NCBI RefSeq assembly: GCF_963678635.1
Contig: NC_087065.1
Coordinates: 60,848,754 to 60,912,753 of the forward strand
From: Symsagittifera roscoffensis
Taxonomy: Eukaryota > Xenacoelomorpha > Acoela > Convolutidae
Reading direction: 5' to 3'
Length of the DNA: 64,000 nt
This document shows positions 23,209 through 35,783 of this stretch, in pieces. The notes beneath the pieces are model-generated. The model saw only the letters and a list, made by a program, of their open reading frames with translations, was not told where the DNA came from and ran no database searches. A program made the translations under genes and the position numbers. Numbering within the stretch: the stretch's first letter is position 1; every line of letters starts with the position of its first letter.

Positions 23209-26200
23209 AAGAAAGATACATAAGCACGCACTCATACGCGAAACCCAAAAACCGGATGACTGGAAAGGAAAATGGTATTCGAATTGAATATAACATAAAC
23301 TGCTACGTCCTGAGATGTACAAACTAATTTAATGGCTGATTTTATTGTGACATAGTTTTTATTTCTTTGAAAAAGTTACTGTACGTTTCACAAAAGTGAT
23401 GTACGTTTCAAGTCAAATTTGAGCCATCTCGAGAAGGATGCATCTGAACATTTGATTGGCTGATCAATGCGAATTAGTATTCTTGTCGGTCGGTATTTCG
23501 TTTTTATAAGGTAACGTGTGTTTTTGGGGGAAAAGTCAAAGTTTTCGGATTAGTGATGTAATATATGTCTTTTTTGAGTGCTTCTTTGCTGCGCTATTGT
23601 ACTCTTTTAAATAGTTCTCTACGATTGTTTCTGTTTTAATTTAATTTAAGTATTTGAGTATCGTTTTTGTTCCAGATCCAGTAGGTGGTCCATATTCATT
23701 CAGCATATAGCTTTAAGATACAAACAGTTGATCTTTTCCAATCTAATCCTCAAGCAAATTGTCTCCCCGTTTCATTAAAGCTATTGACAAGTTTATGACA
23801 AAGTAATTTAATACAAATATTGATATCACTTGCGAGTGGAAGTGACTTGTAATCGGGAACAAGAATTTTTCGCGTAAAAAACTTTTCTTACAAAGCTTTT
23901 TTTATCGAACCTCATCGATACTTGCTTTTCTATCGAACCTCAACAACTTCAAGGTCAATTCCCATTTGGTCTATTAATAAAGGTCTGAAGTGTGAATTTC
24001 GCTTTTTTTATAAGCATAAAATGAATTTTCTTGGAAAATTGAATTGTCGGACCGTCGTTTGTCTATTTATTTTTCGGCTTAATTTTTTCAGATACAAGCA
24101 ATTTAAACTGTAATTGCGTCTTCGATCTAGCATGAGTTCTTAAATCGAAATATTTTTTTTTCAGCTTAACTTGTTTAACAACTTGTCTATTGATATCTTG
24201 ATTGGATAAATTCAAGCTTGTGGGCTTCTCTTTCACTTGACCTAAAACCAACGACTACGCATGGGACAACAAATGTCCGCGGTTGGAATTCGGCTAGGAC
24301 CAGTTTTGTTTGAAAACGCGAATTATTCAGTTTCAAAAACATTTTCATTCTATTGTATGTCTGATTATGTTTTTTCATTTTGGTTGCACATCACGGAATT
24401 TTTTGTACCTAGTGTAGTTTTTATGGTTGTTGCATTTGTTTCACTCGTGTAATTTCTGAACTTTGTAACCCTAGCTGTGTATAGTTCCCCTTTTTGTTAT
24501 CGTTTTTCTCTCAACATTTTCTTACTTTATTCGATCTTAAAAGTTTCAGCTTTTATTTTGTCGGCGTAGTGTACCAATACTGCTTCGTTTGAAAGGAAAC
24601 ATTTTCACACCCCCTCCTCAATTTGAGAGCGCAAAAGTTTTTCATGACAAAAGTTTTTATCGGCTTAGTTGCCGATCGATAAATGTTTTAAATACTCATT
24701 TGCCGCCGGTGATTGCTGGACGTGTTTTCTTCAAATTGAACACCATTCAAGACAAAAATATGATTATTTTGTAATCGTTTTTTTTTTCAATATTTTTGCA
24801 ATAGCTTGTTGCAGCTAAATTGCAATGCTAGGTTTATGCAGTATAACAAGTGAGGCAAAGCTCCGATCGGCTACTCTCTTGAAAGTTTTTCTGTTATTTG
24901 AAAATTTACCATCCCTGATTTTGAACATTTGAAGACGTTCCTTTTTTTTTTTTTTTTTTTTTTTCTTTTCGCTTAATTGATTTGTAGTCGACCCCAGTGT
25001 TTTCGACTAAGTGGGTGCTTGATAAGTGTGAATGCTTATTCAATACTGGTAATTGCGTATATCGTCTGTGTTTTCCTTAAACTGATTGTCAGTCGACGCA
25101 ATCAAAAAACTTTTATAAATTTTTTCAACATACTTGTTTTCAATTAATTGTTTTAGTACTTTCCGTCTCATTTTCTTTTTTCTATCTTGAAATTCGATCT
25201 TTTGGTTGTATCGCTTCGCAAGTGTTGCGAACTCCGTATCGCCGATGCAGGAAAATTTCATGGTGTATTCGTGGATAATTAACATTTTTCCCTTAATCGA
25301 AATCGAATCTTAGCCGTTAATGCGAAACCGCGTGCAGATATTCTTCGATTTGTTTTCTATCAATCCGCAAGGTTATGGCTACCGTTTGAAACTTGTAAAA
25401 AAAATTCTGATATATTTGACACTGCTCATTTGGAGCCTTTAAAGTTTGAGTTGCATTATATTTCGTTGGAAATTTGTGAAGTGGATTATGGTTCAATTTT
25501 TGGATGGTTTTTTGTCGGTTCGAAGGTTCCGGTTTTTGGTGTATTCAATTTCTCCGGACAAAAAGGATAAAACCTGAAATTTAATACGCGTTTTTCTCAA
25601 ATTGGGTGGAATTTAGACAAAAATTAATGCTCACAAAATTGCTTTGAATTTTATTAGAATGAATATGGTGCAACATTTGAATTCGTTTTCAACATTCTAA
25701 TTTTCACAATAAAATGGGTCAGCATAATTTGAATTCAATTTTCAGTGTTAGTTTTGGGTTTTAAGATTAAAAAAAGTCAGTTTAAAAGGCATTTGTTTTG
25801 CTTAGCTTGAGTTGTTCTGTTTTTTTTTTAAATGAAAATCTAAAATGTTAAGCATTGAAGCATGATAATTCTGAACATTTTTTGATGATTTGGTTTTCCA
25901 GAAACCCATGGTTTTGCTTGGTTATGACAAAATTTTATGTTTATATAAAAACTTGAACGACATTTTAAATGTTGCTCAAAATTTTTTCTACAAAAACGCG
26001 TAGCAACAAAAACAAATGTTTCTGCATAGCAACAAAGCACAATTTAAACAGTGTTTTGTTTGCTTAGAATTGTAAGAAAGCATCGGCCTAATTTTTGTCT
26101 TTGTTTGGTAATTTTCCTCTTGCGTCTTCAATTAGTTGATTAGAACGCAGAGGAGACACTTATTTACCTTGAGTTTTTCAAGGAGTCTCGAAAAAAAGTT

Positions 26201-26280
26201 CACGTGCCAAATTGACTTTTGTCGGTTTTTCTTTCAATTTCTTGAAAAGTAATTAGCTTAACGTTGGGTAATTTATGCTC
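23209..26280. other. AT-rich intergenic region with repeat fragments
   Basis: No gene seen. A family head (GCGAGTGGAAGTGACTTGTA with AATCGGGAACAAGAA) lies near 23835, and a tRNA-like fragment near 24250. A run of about 22 T lies at 24942-24964. Confidence 0.5.
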
Positions 26281-26283
26281 TCT

Positions 26284-26560
26284 AATTACCCTTGTCATAA
26301 GCAAGGGTGTTGCAACCGGGTACTAGACTTTTTTCCTGTTAACAACTTTGTTAACAAGGCTTAGCCGCTCGTTAAAGCTACACATGTTTCAAATTGTTGC
26401 ATGATAATTTCAAATCAATCGGCTATCAGGCGCATCTGACGTAGAGTTAACTCACCGGCTTGAGACGAGAAAGGCTTGTGATTCGAATCTTGCCGGGACT
26501 TGTTTTTTTTTTGCAAACAAGAAATTTTATACTTTTTCGACCGTCTGTTTTTTTTAATCG
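26284..26560 (+). repeat. hairpin-headed element with a different tRNA-like cassette
   Basis: Head TACCCTTGTCATAAGCAAGG plus CCGGGTACTAGAC and GTTAACAACTTTG. Cassette GACGTAGAGTTAACTC (26438) with B-box GTGATTCGAATCTTGCC (26478), followed by a T run. The cassette differs from that at 19441 although the head is the same. Confidence 0.6.
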
Positions 26561-26929
26561 GCTTAGTTTCCGAATGCCAGTTTCTGAATAACTTCTGAAA
26601 ACCAATTCTGAACCCCATTGGTAGAGGCAATTGAGTTTTAAGTCACTGCTGAAATTAAGATTTTTTTATGAAAAAATTTTAATGAAAATTGAAAAAAAAA
26701 AAAAATTTTAAAAATTTTTTCTCCGTTTGTTAATTTGCTCGGTATTAATATGCATGCGACTAGCAGGCGTTATCAGTTTGGAGCGTAGACTTTTTCTTCT
26801 AATCCAGTAGTTTGTTTTACACGTTGTTCAACGTATTATTTTTGCATGTTTAAGCTATATCGTATATTGCAATGGTTAAGAATTTTTTTTTCGTTTTTTC
26901 AATTTGATTTTAGTGGTTAATTTACCGAG

Positions 26930-29900
26930 TTTAAATTGAGAAGCCCAATATCAAATTAGAGGTTGCGAATTTGGCCTCCAATTTTGAATGTCCGAATCAT
27001 TTTATTTAATGAAATGAGACGATTTGAGATTTTTTAAAATAATTTTCAGAAAATTTAAATTACGATTATTATTTTAAAATCTGAACTTCCCAATCCTGTA
27101 GTTGAGTACTGTCAGAGTACTCTCAAAGATTGTGAATCTTGCCTAGAAATATGACTGCTCAATTTTTTGTAGTTTTCCAGATATGAAGTTTTTTGTGATT
27201 TTTTTTTTTTTTTAAAAATTCACAAATTTCAAAAATCACAACCCTGTATCATTGAGCTACATCCAACAATCTTAGGAGCTGACAACTTTTATGATCATAC
27301 AAATTAAATTTAGCAAATATTATCACAACAAAACATTGTTTTCGCAGCACTTTTCGTTCTTACCTATCTATACTATATTTAAATGCGATTGACAGCTATC
27401 TCCCATGTTAAAGCATAACATTTTTGCATATCTAACGAAAGAATTTTTTCATGTTTCAGCTATATCATATATTGCAAAAGCTTAACAAAATTTTTCAATT
27501 AATTTTTCGCAAGGTCATCAATTTTTCAGTATTATTTTTCGAGGCCAAACTAAGTCTGTCTACCTGCTTTTTTAATTAATTTGATTGTCTGTCTACCCAT
27601 CGCCTAATTTTTTGACTTTCATCTATTATCTATCTATTATCTTTTTTTACATATTTAAATGCGGGCTTCACTATCTCGCGAAGCTTAAGCTTTTTCAATG
27701 TATAATGTTTGCGTGTTTAACAAATGATTTTTTTCAAGTTTAAGCTATATCGTATATTGCAATGGTTAAGGTTTTTTTTTTCGATTTTCCAGTTTGATTT
27801 CAGTGTTTTTTTTCATCAAGTTTGAAAGTAGCTACGCAATAGTAGGATATTGTCAGAGTTTTCCCAGGTTTTGTGATTCTGGCCTCCATATATGAATAAC
27901 CAAATTCTTTTTGGTTAAACGAGATAGGCAATTTTCGAGGTTTCTCAAAAAATTTCTAGAAAATTTAAATTGAAAAAATTTCTCAACTTTTGAAATTTTC
28001 ACCCTGTAGTTGTGTGCTGTCAGGGTACTCTCAGGGGTTGCGAGTCTTGCCTCCAATTCTCACTTCTCAAATCCTTGTAGTTTTCGAGATATGACGTTTT
28101 TTGTGATTTTTTCAAAAAATTTCAGAAAACTCAAATAACTATGATTTTTTTTTAAATCTGAAATTCCCAGCCCTGCAATTAGGTCCTTTCAAAGTACTCT
28201 CAAAAACTGCAAATCGTGCCTCCAAATATGACTGCTCAATTCTTTGTAGTTTTCGAGATGTGATGTTTTTTGTGATTTTTTTCAAATTTTTCGGAAAATT
28301 TAAATTATTTTTTTTCGAAATTTGAAATTCCCAACGCTATAGTTCGTTGTTGTCAGGGTGCTCTAAAGAGTTGCAAATCTTGCCACATGCGACTGCTAAA
28401 CGCAACTGCTCAAATGCTTTGAGTTTCCGAGATGTGACATTATTTGATTTTTTCAAAAGTTCTCAAAGATCAAAGTAATACAAAAAAATTTGAAACTACT
28501 AAGTTGATGAAGATACAACCTTTTTGTCAGCGTACAACCAGGCGCATCAAACCTTTCATCTTAATATGAATGCTCAAATCAGTTTAATTTCCGAGATAAG
28601 ACGTTTTTTTTCTAATTTTTTTTTTGGGAAACTTAGGTTTAAAAAAATACCTAAAATTTTGAATTCCTAACCCTATAGTAGGGTGCTCTCAGGGACTCTC
28701 AGTGGTTGCAAATCTGGCCTCCAAGTTTCTCCAGAGGCCCCATAAGGTTTCTAGGTGACGCTTTCAAAATGAGAATACATTTTAAAATTTAACGCTTTCA
28801 TAATGAGCGACACAAGGTTCTTATGTATACGAGTCTTTTGAGGGGGTAATTTTATTTTTTTTTCTATGATTTTTTTTTCAAAAATGTCGATTATGTTTCT
28901 TCTATTTAGCTCTTTCAACTTCGTAAGGTTTGTGTTGATGCAAATTTAACTTTCAACTGTCTTGTTTACCATGTTTTTTCAGTTTAGAATGATTTTTTTA
29001 TATTAAATTGAGACAAAGCTGAGACAATTTTGGTAGATCTAGCTCTTCTAGACGTGTTCAGAAAGTTTTTTTCTTTTTAGCGGCTTTTGTCTCAATATCG
29101 TTCAATATCTTTGTGCTATTTTGTCATGCTATGTTTGTGTTGTTTCACAAGTAGTACAAAGCTTTGCTTCGCTTCTGAGTAACAACAGTTCAATTGGCGG
29201 AAAAAAGTCATAGGTTATACGCTTCTCAGTCTCAAAGTTGAAAATGAAAGCAGATGTGAAGCTTGATTTTAAGCTTATAAGTTGCCTTCCTTTTCAGAGT
29301 TCTCTGGAACAAAAATCAATCCGACCAGTTTTCCTAAGTAGGTTAGTTTTATCAACTAATGTCTGTCAAAAAAGGTTGTAGAAGTTGAAAGAGCTTCAAA
29401 TCTATTATCTATTTAAATGCGGGCTTCACTATCTCGCCACGTTTAAGCTTTTTCATTGTATTGTTTTTGCATGTTTAACGAAAGAATTTTTTTCACGTTT
29501 AAGCTCACGAATTTTTTCACGTTGATATTTTTTCACGTATATTGCAATGGTTAGGATTTTTTTTTCGATTTTCCAGTTTGAATTAAGTGGTTATTTCACC
29601 GAGTTATAGTTAAGCAGCCGATTGTGGGATGCTGTCAGGATTCCTCAAGGGGTTGCAATTTTGGCCTCCAATTATGAATGCACAAATCATTTTAGTGTAC
29701 GAGATACGACAGTTTTTGTGATTTTTTTAGTTTACAAAACTTGAAGTTCCAAACCCTGTAGTTGGGTGCCTTCAAAGTACTCTCAGGGGTTGCGAATTTG
29801 GTCTCCAGTTATGACTGCTCAAATCTTTGTAGTTTTCCAGATATGACGTTTTTTGTGATTTTCAAAATTTTTATTAACTTAAATTTAACTTTTTCAAAAT

Positions 29901-30525
29901 TAACTTAAATTTAAAAAAATTCATAAACTTTAAAAATCACAACCCTGTACTTGGGTGCTGCTTGGGTACTCTCAGGAGTTGTAACTTTTTCCTCCAAGTG
30001 TGACTAACCCATATTTGTAGTTTTCGAGATTTGACGTTTTTAGTGTTTTAATTGGAAAGTTTTCGGAAAACATAAATTTAAAAAGTTTCTCATAATATGA
30101 AATTCTCAGCCATGTCATTGAGTAATGTGAGTGTACCCTCAAGAGTTGCAAATCTTGCGTCCAAATGCGACTGCTTAGTTGCTTTTAGTTTCCGAGATGC
30201 TATGTTTTTTTATTTAAAAATTTTTCAAAGAATTTCGTACAAAAAATTACAAAATTTGAAACTCCTTACTTGATGAAGAGACAACCATATGATTGTCAGC
30301 GTACACCCAGGGGTCGCGAATCTTGCCTCTAAAAATGAATGCTTAATCTTTTAAGTTTCGATATATGACGTTTTTTATGATTCTAGATGACGCTCTAATT
30401 TTTTTTCAAATTTGGAATTAAAAAATTTGAAATTACCCAACCTGTAATGGGGTGGTGTCAGAGTACACTAAAAGACTGCAGATCTCGTTTCCAATATATG
30501 CGGTTTTTCATGAGTTATCAAAAAT
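26930..30525. repeat. decayed ~165-bp satellite array, about 13 units
   Basis: A block of the form CCCTGTAGTTGGGTGCTGTCA / GGGTACTCTCAGGGGTTGCG / CTTGCCTCCAA / TGACTGCTCAAAT / GAGATATGACGTTTTTTGTG recurs near 27091, 27241, 27841, 28001, 28170, 28333, 28500, 28667, 29610, 29747, 29940, 30107, 30270 and 30433. Where regular, spacing is 163-169 bp. Units are well diverged. A spacer with GCGGGCTTCACTATCTCG and ATATTGCAATGGTTA recurs at ~27660 and ~29410, and partly at 26860, hinting at a higher-order period. Confidence 0.8.
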
Positions 30526-31105
30526 TAGAAGCACCGGAGGTGCGTTACACGCTAGTTTGTATTTATTGAAGTGCCAATAAGTTTAGTGAAAACATTCGTA
30601 ATGGTTGTATTCGTTTTGTCATTTGTTTTGAGGAAAAAAGTTTCCAGGTTTGTTCACACTCAAATTTGATGTTATCACGCTCAGATGATTTTTTAGTAGT
30701 TTTGAATGTTAAGATTCTCCTCGGAATAAAAAAAAAAGAAGAAGTTTCTAATGATCCATTTTTCTCAATTGTTTGTATGCACTTGAAACTCATTTCCAGG
30801 AAAAAATTAAGTTGTCGGACTTGTTTTTCTGCTCAACTTTCGTCAGCTTAGTTGCCGCATCTTGGATGTTACTTGTACTGTAAACAACTCTCTTGTAGTT
30901 GCAGGTGCAAGTGTTGTTCAATGTGGTTTCAGCGGACTTGACAATTTTAAAAAAATTTCCATACGTTTTTTTTGGCTCAACTTGTCTGCTCAAAGTTGAT
31001 GTTTTTTTTCTGCTTTCTGGTTTTTGCTTGATTTCTATTGGCTTTGTGAAAAAAGAACTATATTTTTGGGCTACGATTTAAATTGATAAAAAATCTCGCA
31101 ATCTT

Positions 31106-31320
31106 TTCCTCTGCGATAAGCAAGTGTATTACACTCGGGTACGAGATTTGTCCACAGGATTCATTGGACTCCTGATGTACATTGCTTCTAAGTGAATTCA
31201 AATTTTGTAGTGTCTCTTGTACACTTAGCGTAGTGGTAACTAATAAGCCTGGAATTTCAAAAGCCTGTGTTCGAATCTGACCAGGACCACAATTTTCAAT
31301 TATTAAATATTAAAAATAAA
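31106..31320 (+). repeat. hairpin-headed element with tRNA-like cassette
   Basis: Head TGCGATAAGCAAGTGTATTA, then CTCGGGTACGAGA; cassette with A-box TAGCGTAGTGGTAAC (31226) and B-box TGTTCGAATCTGACCAGGAC (31268). Confidence 0.6.
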
Positions 31321-31619
31321 AAAATATTGAAAAATTAAAATTGCGGCTAAATCGAAATTTGTTTTTCACATTGGTTGTAATTTTACCAGCTCGATTTGTT
31401 AACTTTTTTTTTCATTTTTTTTCTTCATTTTTTGCCTTTTTTATCGGCCTAATTTTTTTTCGGCTCAATTAATAGCAATTTAGTGGCCTCTAAATGCTTC
31501 GTTACGCCAAAAAAAGTTTTTGTGCGCGTGTGCGTGCTCTGAGGGGAAAAGTGATCTAAAGTTTTTATAAGTTGAGAATTCATTTTAGAATTTTTTTCGG
31601 CATGAATGGTTTTTGCTCA

Positions 31620-32205
31620 GGTATTTTAGGCATTGTTACCGCTGGGTAATTATAATTTCAAATTCAATCGACCATCCGGCCTATGTGTTGTAGATACAAA
31701 ACAACCACTTTAGATGGCAAAACCTTGCCGTTTTTTTGCTAGCTAGAGTTTTTGTGCTTTTTCTGGCTATCGTCCGTCTGTTTATTTTTGTCGGCTTGGT
31801 TCTCGTAGCTCGATTGTTCAGCTTTATTCTAAGTTGATGTAGCCCCCATGCTTGGGGCCACAAAGCACGGGAGTCCGGTTCCAGGTGCGACCGGTTTTTT
31901 TTTACAAATAGAAAATTTAAGACTATTTTTTGATTAAGGCTAATTTAGATTATTGTCCGTCTGCTTTTTTGTTTTCTTAGTTCCGCAGAAAGGATTTTTA
32001 AAAAAAATGCCTTCTTTAAAGCATTCCCAAAGCTCTTTGTAGAGTTTCTAGTGTTGCAAGCAATTTTGTTCTGGATATTTTGGGCTTTTGTTGTAATTTT
32101 TATTGACAAGAACGTTTTTTTGAATTTTTTCCGTTTGATTTTAATCATATTCATTCATATTTTTAATCTCAAGTGGTGCGAAGCTCAGCTTCGCCTCTGT
32201 GTAAT
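31620..32205 (+). repeat. tRNA-like cassette repeats and hairpin tail
   Basis: Includes a cassette ending TCCGGTTCCAGGTGCGACCGG (B-box-like, near 31873) followed by a T run, and at 32171-32204 a tail AGTGGTGCGAAGCTCAGC then TTCGCCTCTGTGTAA, the common 3' end of this repeat group. Confidence 0.5.
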
Positions 32206-32493
32206 TTTTTTTGAAGTATATGGTTAACTTTGATAAGAACTGCCCAAAAATTGAGGAGATTATGCCCATTTTTAGTCTACCCGTAGTTTTTTGAGTAAGG
32301 GTACCGAATGATCAAAAAGAAATCATAATTATATCAAAATATGTATGTATAAAAAAACAATAATTTTGCTAAAAGTTTTCGCAAAAAATTACCAAAAATT
32401 GAGCAATTTGCATAGTTATTGGAAACTTAAAAAGTGAACAAACGGTCACTCTGTTTATATCTTTTCGAATTTACAAAACAAAACGGATTTTGA

Positions 32494-32935
32494 TTACGCT
32501 TGCGAATAGCAAGCGTTATAAAAGACTTTTTCGGGTTAACAACTAGTTTAGCAAAATCACTGAATCATTTTTGCAGCATTTCGTTCTGCAGCAAACTTGC
32601 TCATTTTTTTGAAATTTCAAATTTAACTACTGGTGACGAAAACTAGTTGACGACTAAGGGCCTAGGCTCGAATCCGGTCAGCGCCTGTTTTTTTTTAAAA
32701 CGAGAAGTATTTAGTATTAAAAAATCATCGCCCTATCAAGTGTCTGCCAATGTTTTCTTGGCCTAGTTTCCACTTTTTTTACTTTTCCCGTGCTGTAAGC
32801 TAATTTATTGTATCTCTAGCACATATGGTCTGGAGGTAACAAATACTTTTGGGAAGGCAAAGGTTCTAGATTCGAATCTGACAGGACTTTTTTTTTATTT
32901 GTTTGCTTTTTTTTTGTCTGCATACGTTATGTCGT
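32494..32935 (+). repeat. two adjacent tRNA-cassette repeats
   Basis: First: head ACGCTTGCGAATAGCAAGCG (32496), TTTTTCGGGTTAACAAC, B-box GGCTCGAATCCGG (32666) and T run. Second: GGAGGTAACAAATAC (32832) with B-box AGATTCGAATCTGAC (32868) and T run. The first head forms a near-perfect small hairpin. Confidence 0.55.
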
Positions 32936-33677
32936 TTTAGTTACCGCATCGTACATTTTTTTCTATACACAATTTACATTGTAGATGTTCTTAGTGTTTT
33001 GATTTACTTTGGCTGTTTGTAATATTCAGACTTCGTATCTTTTTTCGCTTTAAAATTTTTCTGCCCAAACGGTTTCGTCTTAAATTTTATCGGATTACTG
33101 ACTTAATGTTGAGTCGTTTCACGTGCAACATAGTTTTTATGCTCCTGTGGATCGCACAAATTAGTAAATTGTTAATAGAATATTGTTGAAGTTTTTCATG
33201 GCGACAATTATTTTTTCGGTGTTTTTTTTTCATTTTTTCGTCTTGATTGGTTTCGGCTTAAATTATATCGACTTTATAGCCTCGTATTGCTTCTTTCGGC
33301 AAGCGAAAAAATTGTGCGTGAATGTGTATTTTGAGATTGAAGGGCATTTTATAACTTTTCATTGGTCTTAAATTTTTTGAATTGTTTTTTATTTTCTATT
33401 TATTTATTTTCTATTTTTTAGGTTTTGGCCTATATTATATCGGTTTACTGGCCGCATATTTTTTCATTTGGTCAGCAAATAAAATTTTGTGTTTGTGTGT
33501 GTGTTGCGAGGGTGAGGTGCACGTGTTAACTTTTAATAACTCATTGATTTTTTCGACTAAGAGGGTTTGTGCTGGGGTTTTTTCGGCTTTATTAGAGCTT
33601 AGTAAGTTTTCTTCCGATGCAAATTATTCACATTATGTTGTACTGGCATTTTTTGTTTGAAAGCTTGCCTGACTCAT

Positions 33678-33985
33678 TGTGATACATAGATTTTGATAGA
33701 CCCAGAGCGCGAAGTTTCAAAGTTTCTTAATTGGGTTATCTTACCTACAAAACCTAAAATTTTTGCAAACCAAATCATTCTATGAAATTGCTTGAAATTT
33801 TTCATAACTTGAATAAATTTTTGCATCCATTGTGATACATCCATTTTGATAGACCCAGAGCGCGAAGTTTCAAAGTTTCTTAATTGGGTTATCTTACCTA
33901 AAAAACCTAAAATTTTTGCAAACCAAATCATTCTATGAAATAGCTTGAAATTTTTCATAACTTGAATAAATAATTCGCTCTATGG
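33678..33985. repeat. 153-bp tandem duplication
   Basis: Two copies beginning TGTGATACAT at 33678 and 33831, nearly identical. Because 153 is divisible by three, one minus frame stays open over both, but I do not regard it as coding. Confidence 0.85.
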
Positions 33986-34200
33986 AACACTCTGTCATTT
34001 TTCAAAGCTAGCTCGCTTCAGTAACTTGCATAAAAAAACTTTTAGCGAACCGATTCGATCCATGAAATAACTTGATATATTTCAAAGTCTGATAGCTGCA
34101 AATGCTGGCTTAGAGAAATTTGAACTTTTCGCGAACCAATCAGTCTGAAATAACTTCAAAATTTTTTCTTGAAATAAAAATTGAACTAGCTAGAAAAGTA
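33986..34200. repeat. decayed ~80-bp repeat, also at the right edge
   Basis: Blocks such as GCGAACCGATTCGATCCATG, AAATAACTTG and TTTCAAAGTCTGATAGCT repeat with ~80-bp spacing and match the family at 62960-63990. Confidence 0.55.
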
Positions 34201-35490
34201 GGCTTCGCAGGATATGTTAGCAAAAAAACTATGTTGCGATTTGAAAATCCTGCAAAAATACACTAGATCACCCACCCTGGTTATGCTACAATAAGCTTGT
34301 GTCATTTTTTTTTTCGACTTCCTGCGTCGAGATCGATAAAGACCTGGCTTGGTTTTTGCGCGCGTTTTGGCTGAGAATCTATCGGTTTAGTTTGTGGTCT
34401 GTTTCTTTCAACAATCAAATCACAATTGACTTCATGTGTTGTTGTTTCTTAAATCAGTTTCAGTATGATGAAGTTAAACTTGTTTTTAATTGGTTGGTTC
34501 GCCTAGATTGAATTTGTCAAAATCGATGTTGAGAAGGACATTATGCTTAAATTGAGGCAATATCTTCTATATGCTTCAATTGTGTGTCTTACTGAGTGAA
34601 AGAGCGCGCTGATAATTCAAATACATGACATGTTTTTGTATCGTGAGGTGAGAAGTATCTAAGTTCATCCCTTTTTATTGAGATTAAATAGCTGTTCTTT
34701 TGAATTCGATTTTGTGTTAAATGTTTTTGAATTGAATGGGACGTCTAGCGGCTTTGTCAGGTTTTCCCACATCAGCATTTTTCCCATTCAAGACTGTCCT
34801 CTTTTCAATTTTTGTGGTGAACTTGTGGCGATGTGTTTTATTGGCCCAATGATGTACAATTTACTAGATAAACATTGAATTCTCACTATTTTGTTGGTCT
34901 GAGTATTTCAAATGCATTATTACTTTCCGCATTTGTCTTTTTTCTCCGTTTTGAAAAAATATCCCAGCTAAAGTTGGTCATAATTGCTCTTTATAGTTGT
35001 CGAATATGGTGTTACAATTGTGCATCTCACGTCAGTTTTATTTCAAGTCAAACATGAGTTAGTTTAGAAGCTAAAATACGCTATTGATAAATGTATTAAG
35101 TTTTTTTTTATTCAATGGTGTATTCGGTTTGGTGGTATATGCAGCATTTGTTGTGAACAGTTGAAAAGACTTTATTGCATTTGTTCTGTTTTACTTAAAT
35201 AAATAATGAATAAATTGCATATATTTAAAGGTTGAGTAGACAAAAAAGTAATTATTCTTCGATTTATGTTAATGCAAACGAGCATGACTTGATTATGACA
35301 TGTTCATGTTTCGATTTTTAGCCCGTAATTCGTGAAGAGCTTTTTAATCTTGGCTGTAATTCAATACTGAAATTGACATATCGCTTACTGATGTCGAATA
35401 GATTGCATTTTACATAACACTCCTTGATTTCAATACTTTATCATTAATTAAAATACGAAACACATTTTCCTAAAGTGTCATTGTGCAGTT
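34201..35490. other. 5' flank of ATP13A; no gene seen
   Basis: AT-rich with no supported coding region or RNA. It presumably contains the ATP13A promoter, but I see no recognisable element. Confidence 0.35.
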
Positions 35491-35507
35491 GCTTTAGCTT
35501 TAAAAAG
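35485..35507 (+). promoter_or_regulatory. 3' splice acceptor near ATP13A start codon
   Basis: TGCAGTTGCTTTAG ends at 35497, 10 bases before the ATG at 35508 (an earlier CAG ends at 35488). No upstream donor or exon is evident, so this is a third gene with an acceptor close to its start. Confidence 0.4.
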
Positions 35508-35783
35508 ATGATTAATTCGCAGCATAGTTTGGAAAAATCAGAGGCTAAAAACGTCCTACAAGAAGAAGAGAAATTGAACTTGAATAATGATCATGAGCAG
35601 GACATGTTTGCGATCAAGTTCCACTCGTTCAAATTTGAGAGGTGGAAACACTTAATTTATTTCATTTTCTCTCTTTTAACTCTGGGCTTGCTCCCACTGC
35701 TGTGCTACTGGTACCCGCGATTGTGGCTGTATTGCAATACAGTTAAGTGCAGTGAAATGCATGCTACTCATATTTATGCCAAG
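35508..35783 (+). CDS. ATP13A: ATP13A exon 1: cytosolic N-terminus and Ma membrane hairpin
   Basis: 92 codons. An acidic N-terminus is followed by WKHLIYFIFSLLTLGLLPLL, the hydrophobic hairpin specific to P5B pumps, and YPRLWLYCNTVKC. Donor AAG|GTAAGA. Confidence 0.9.

Noticed and set aside
23036-23327. Cysteine-rich open frames on both strands
   Set aside because: Both overlap SPT4 exon 2, which is in another frame and explains the higher GC content.
26930-30525. CRISPR-like array
   Set aside because: Eukaryotic context, units of ~165 bp with diverged repeats and no unique spacers of constant length.
32171-32205. Helitron 3' end (hairpin near terminus)
   Set aside because: The hairpin GCGAAGC..GCTTCGC is followed by CTCTGTGTAA and not by CTRR, and no rolling-circle protein is present; a Helentron relation cannot be excluded but is unsupported.
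33674-33958. 94-codon minus-strand frame with an internal 51-residue repeat
   Set aside because: Explained by a 153-bp noncoding tandem duplication; no start context or homology.
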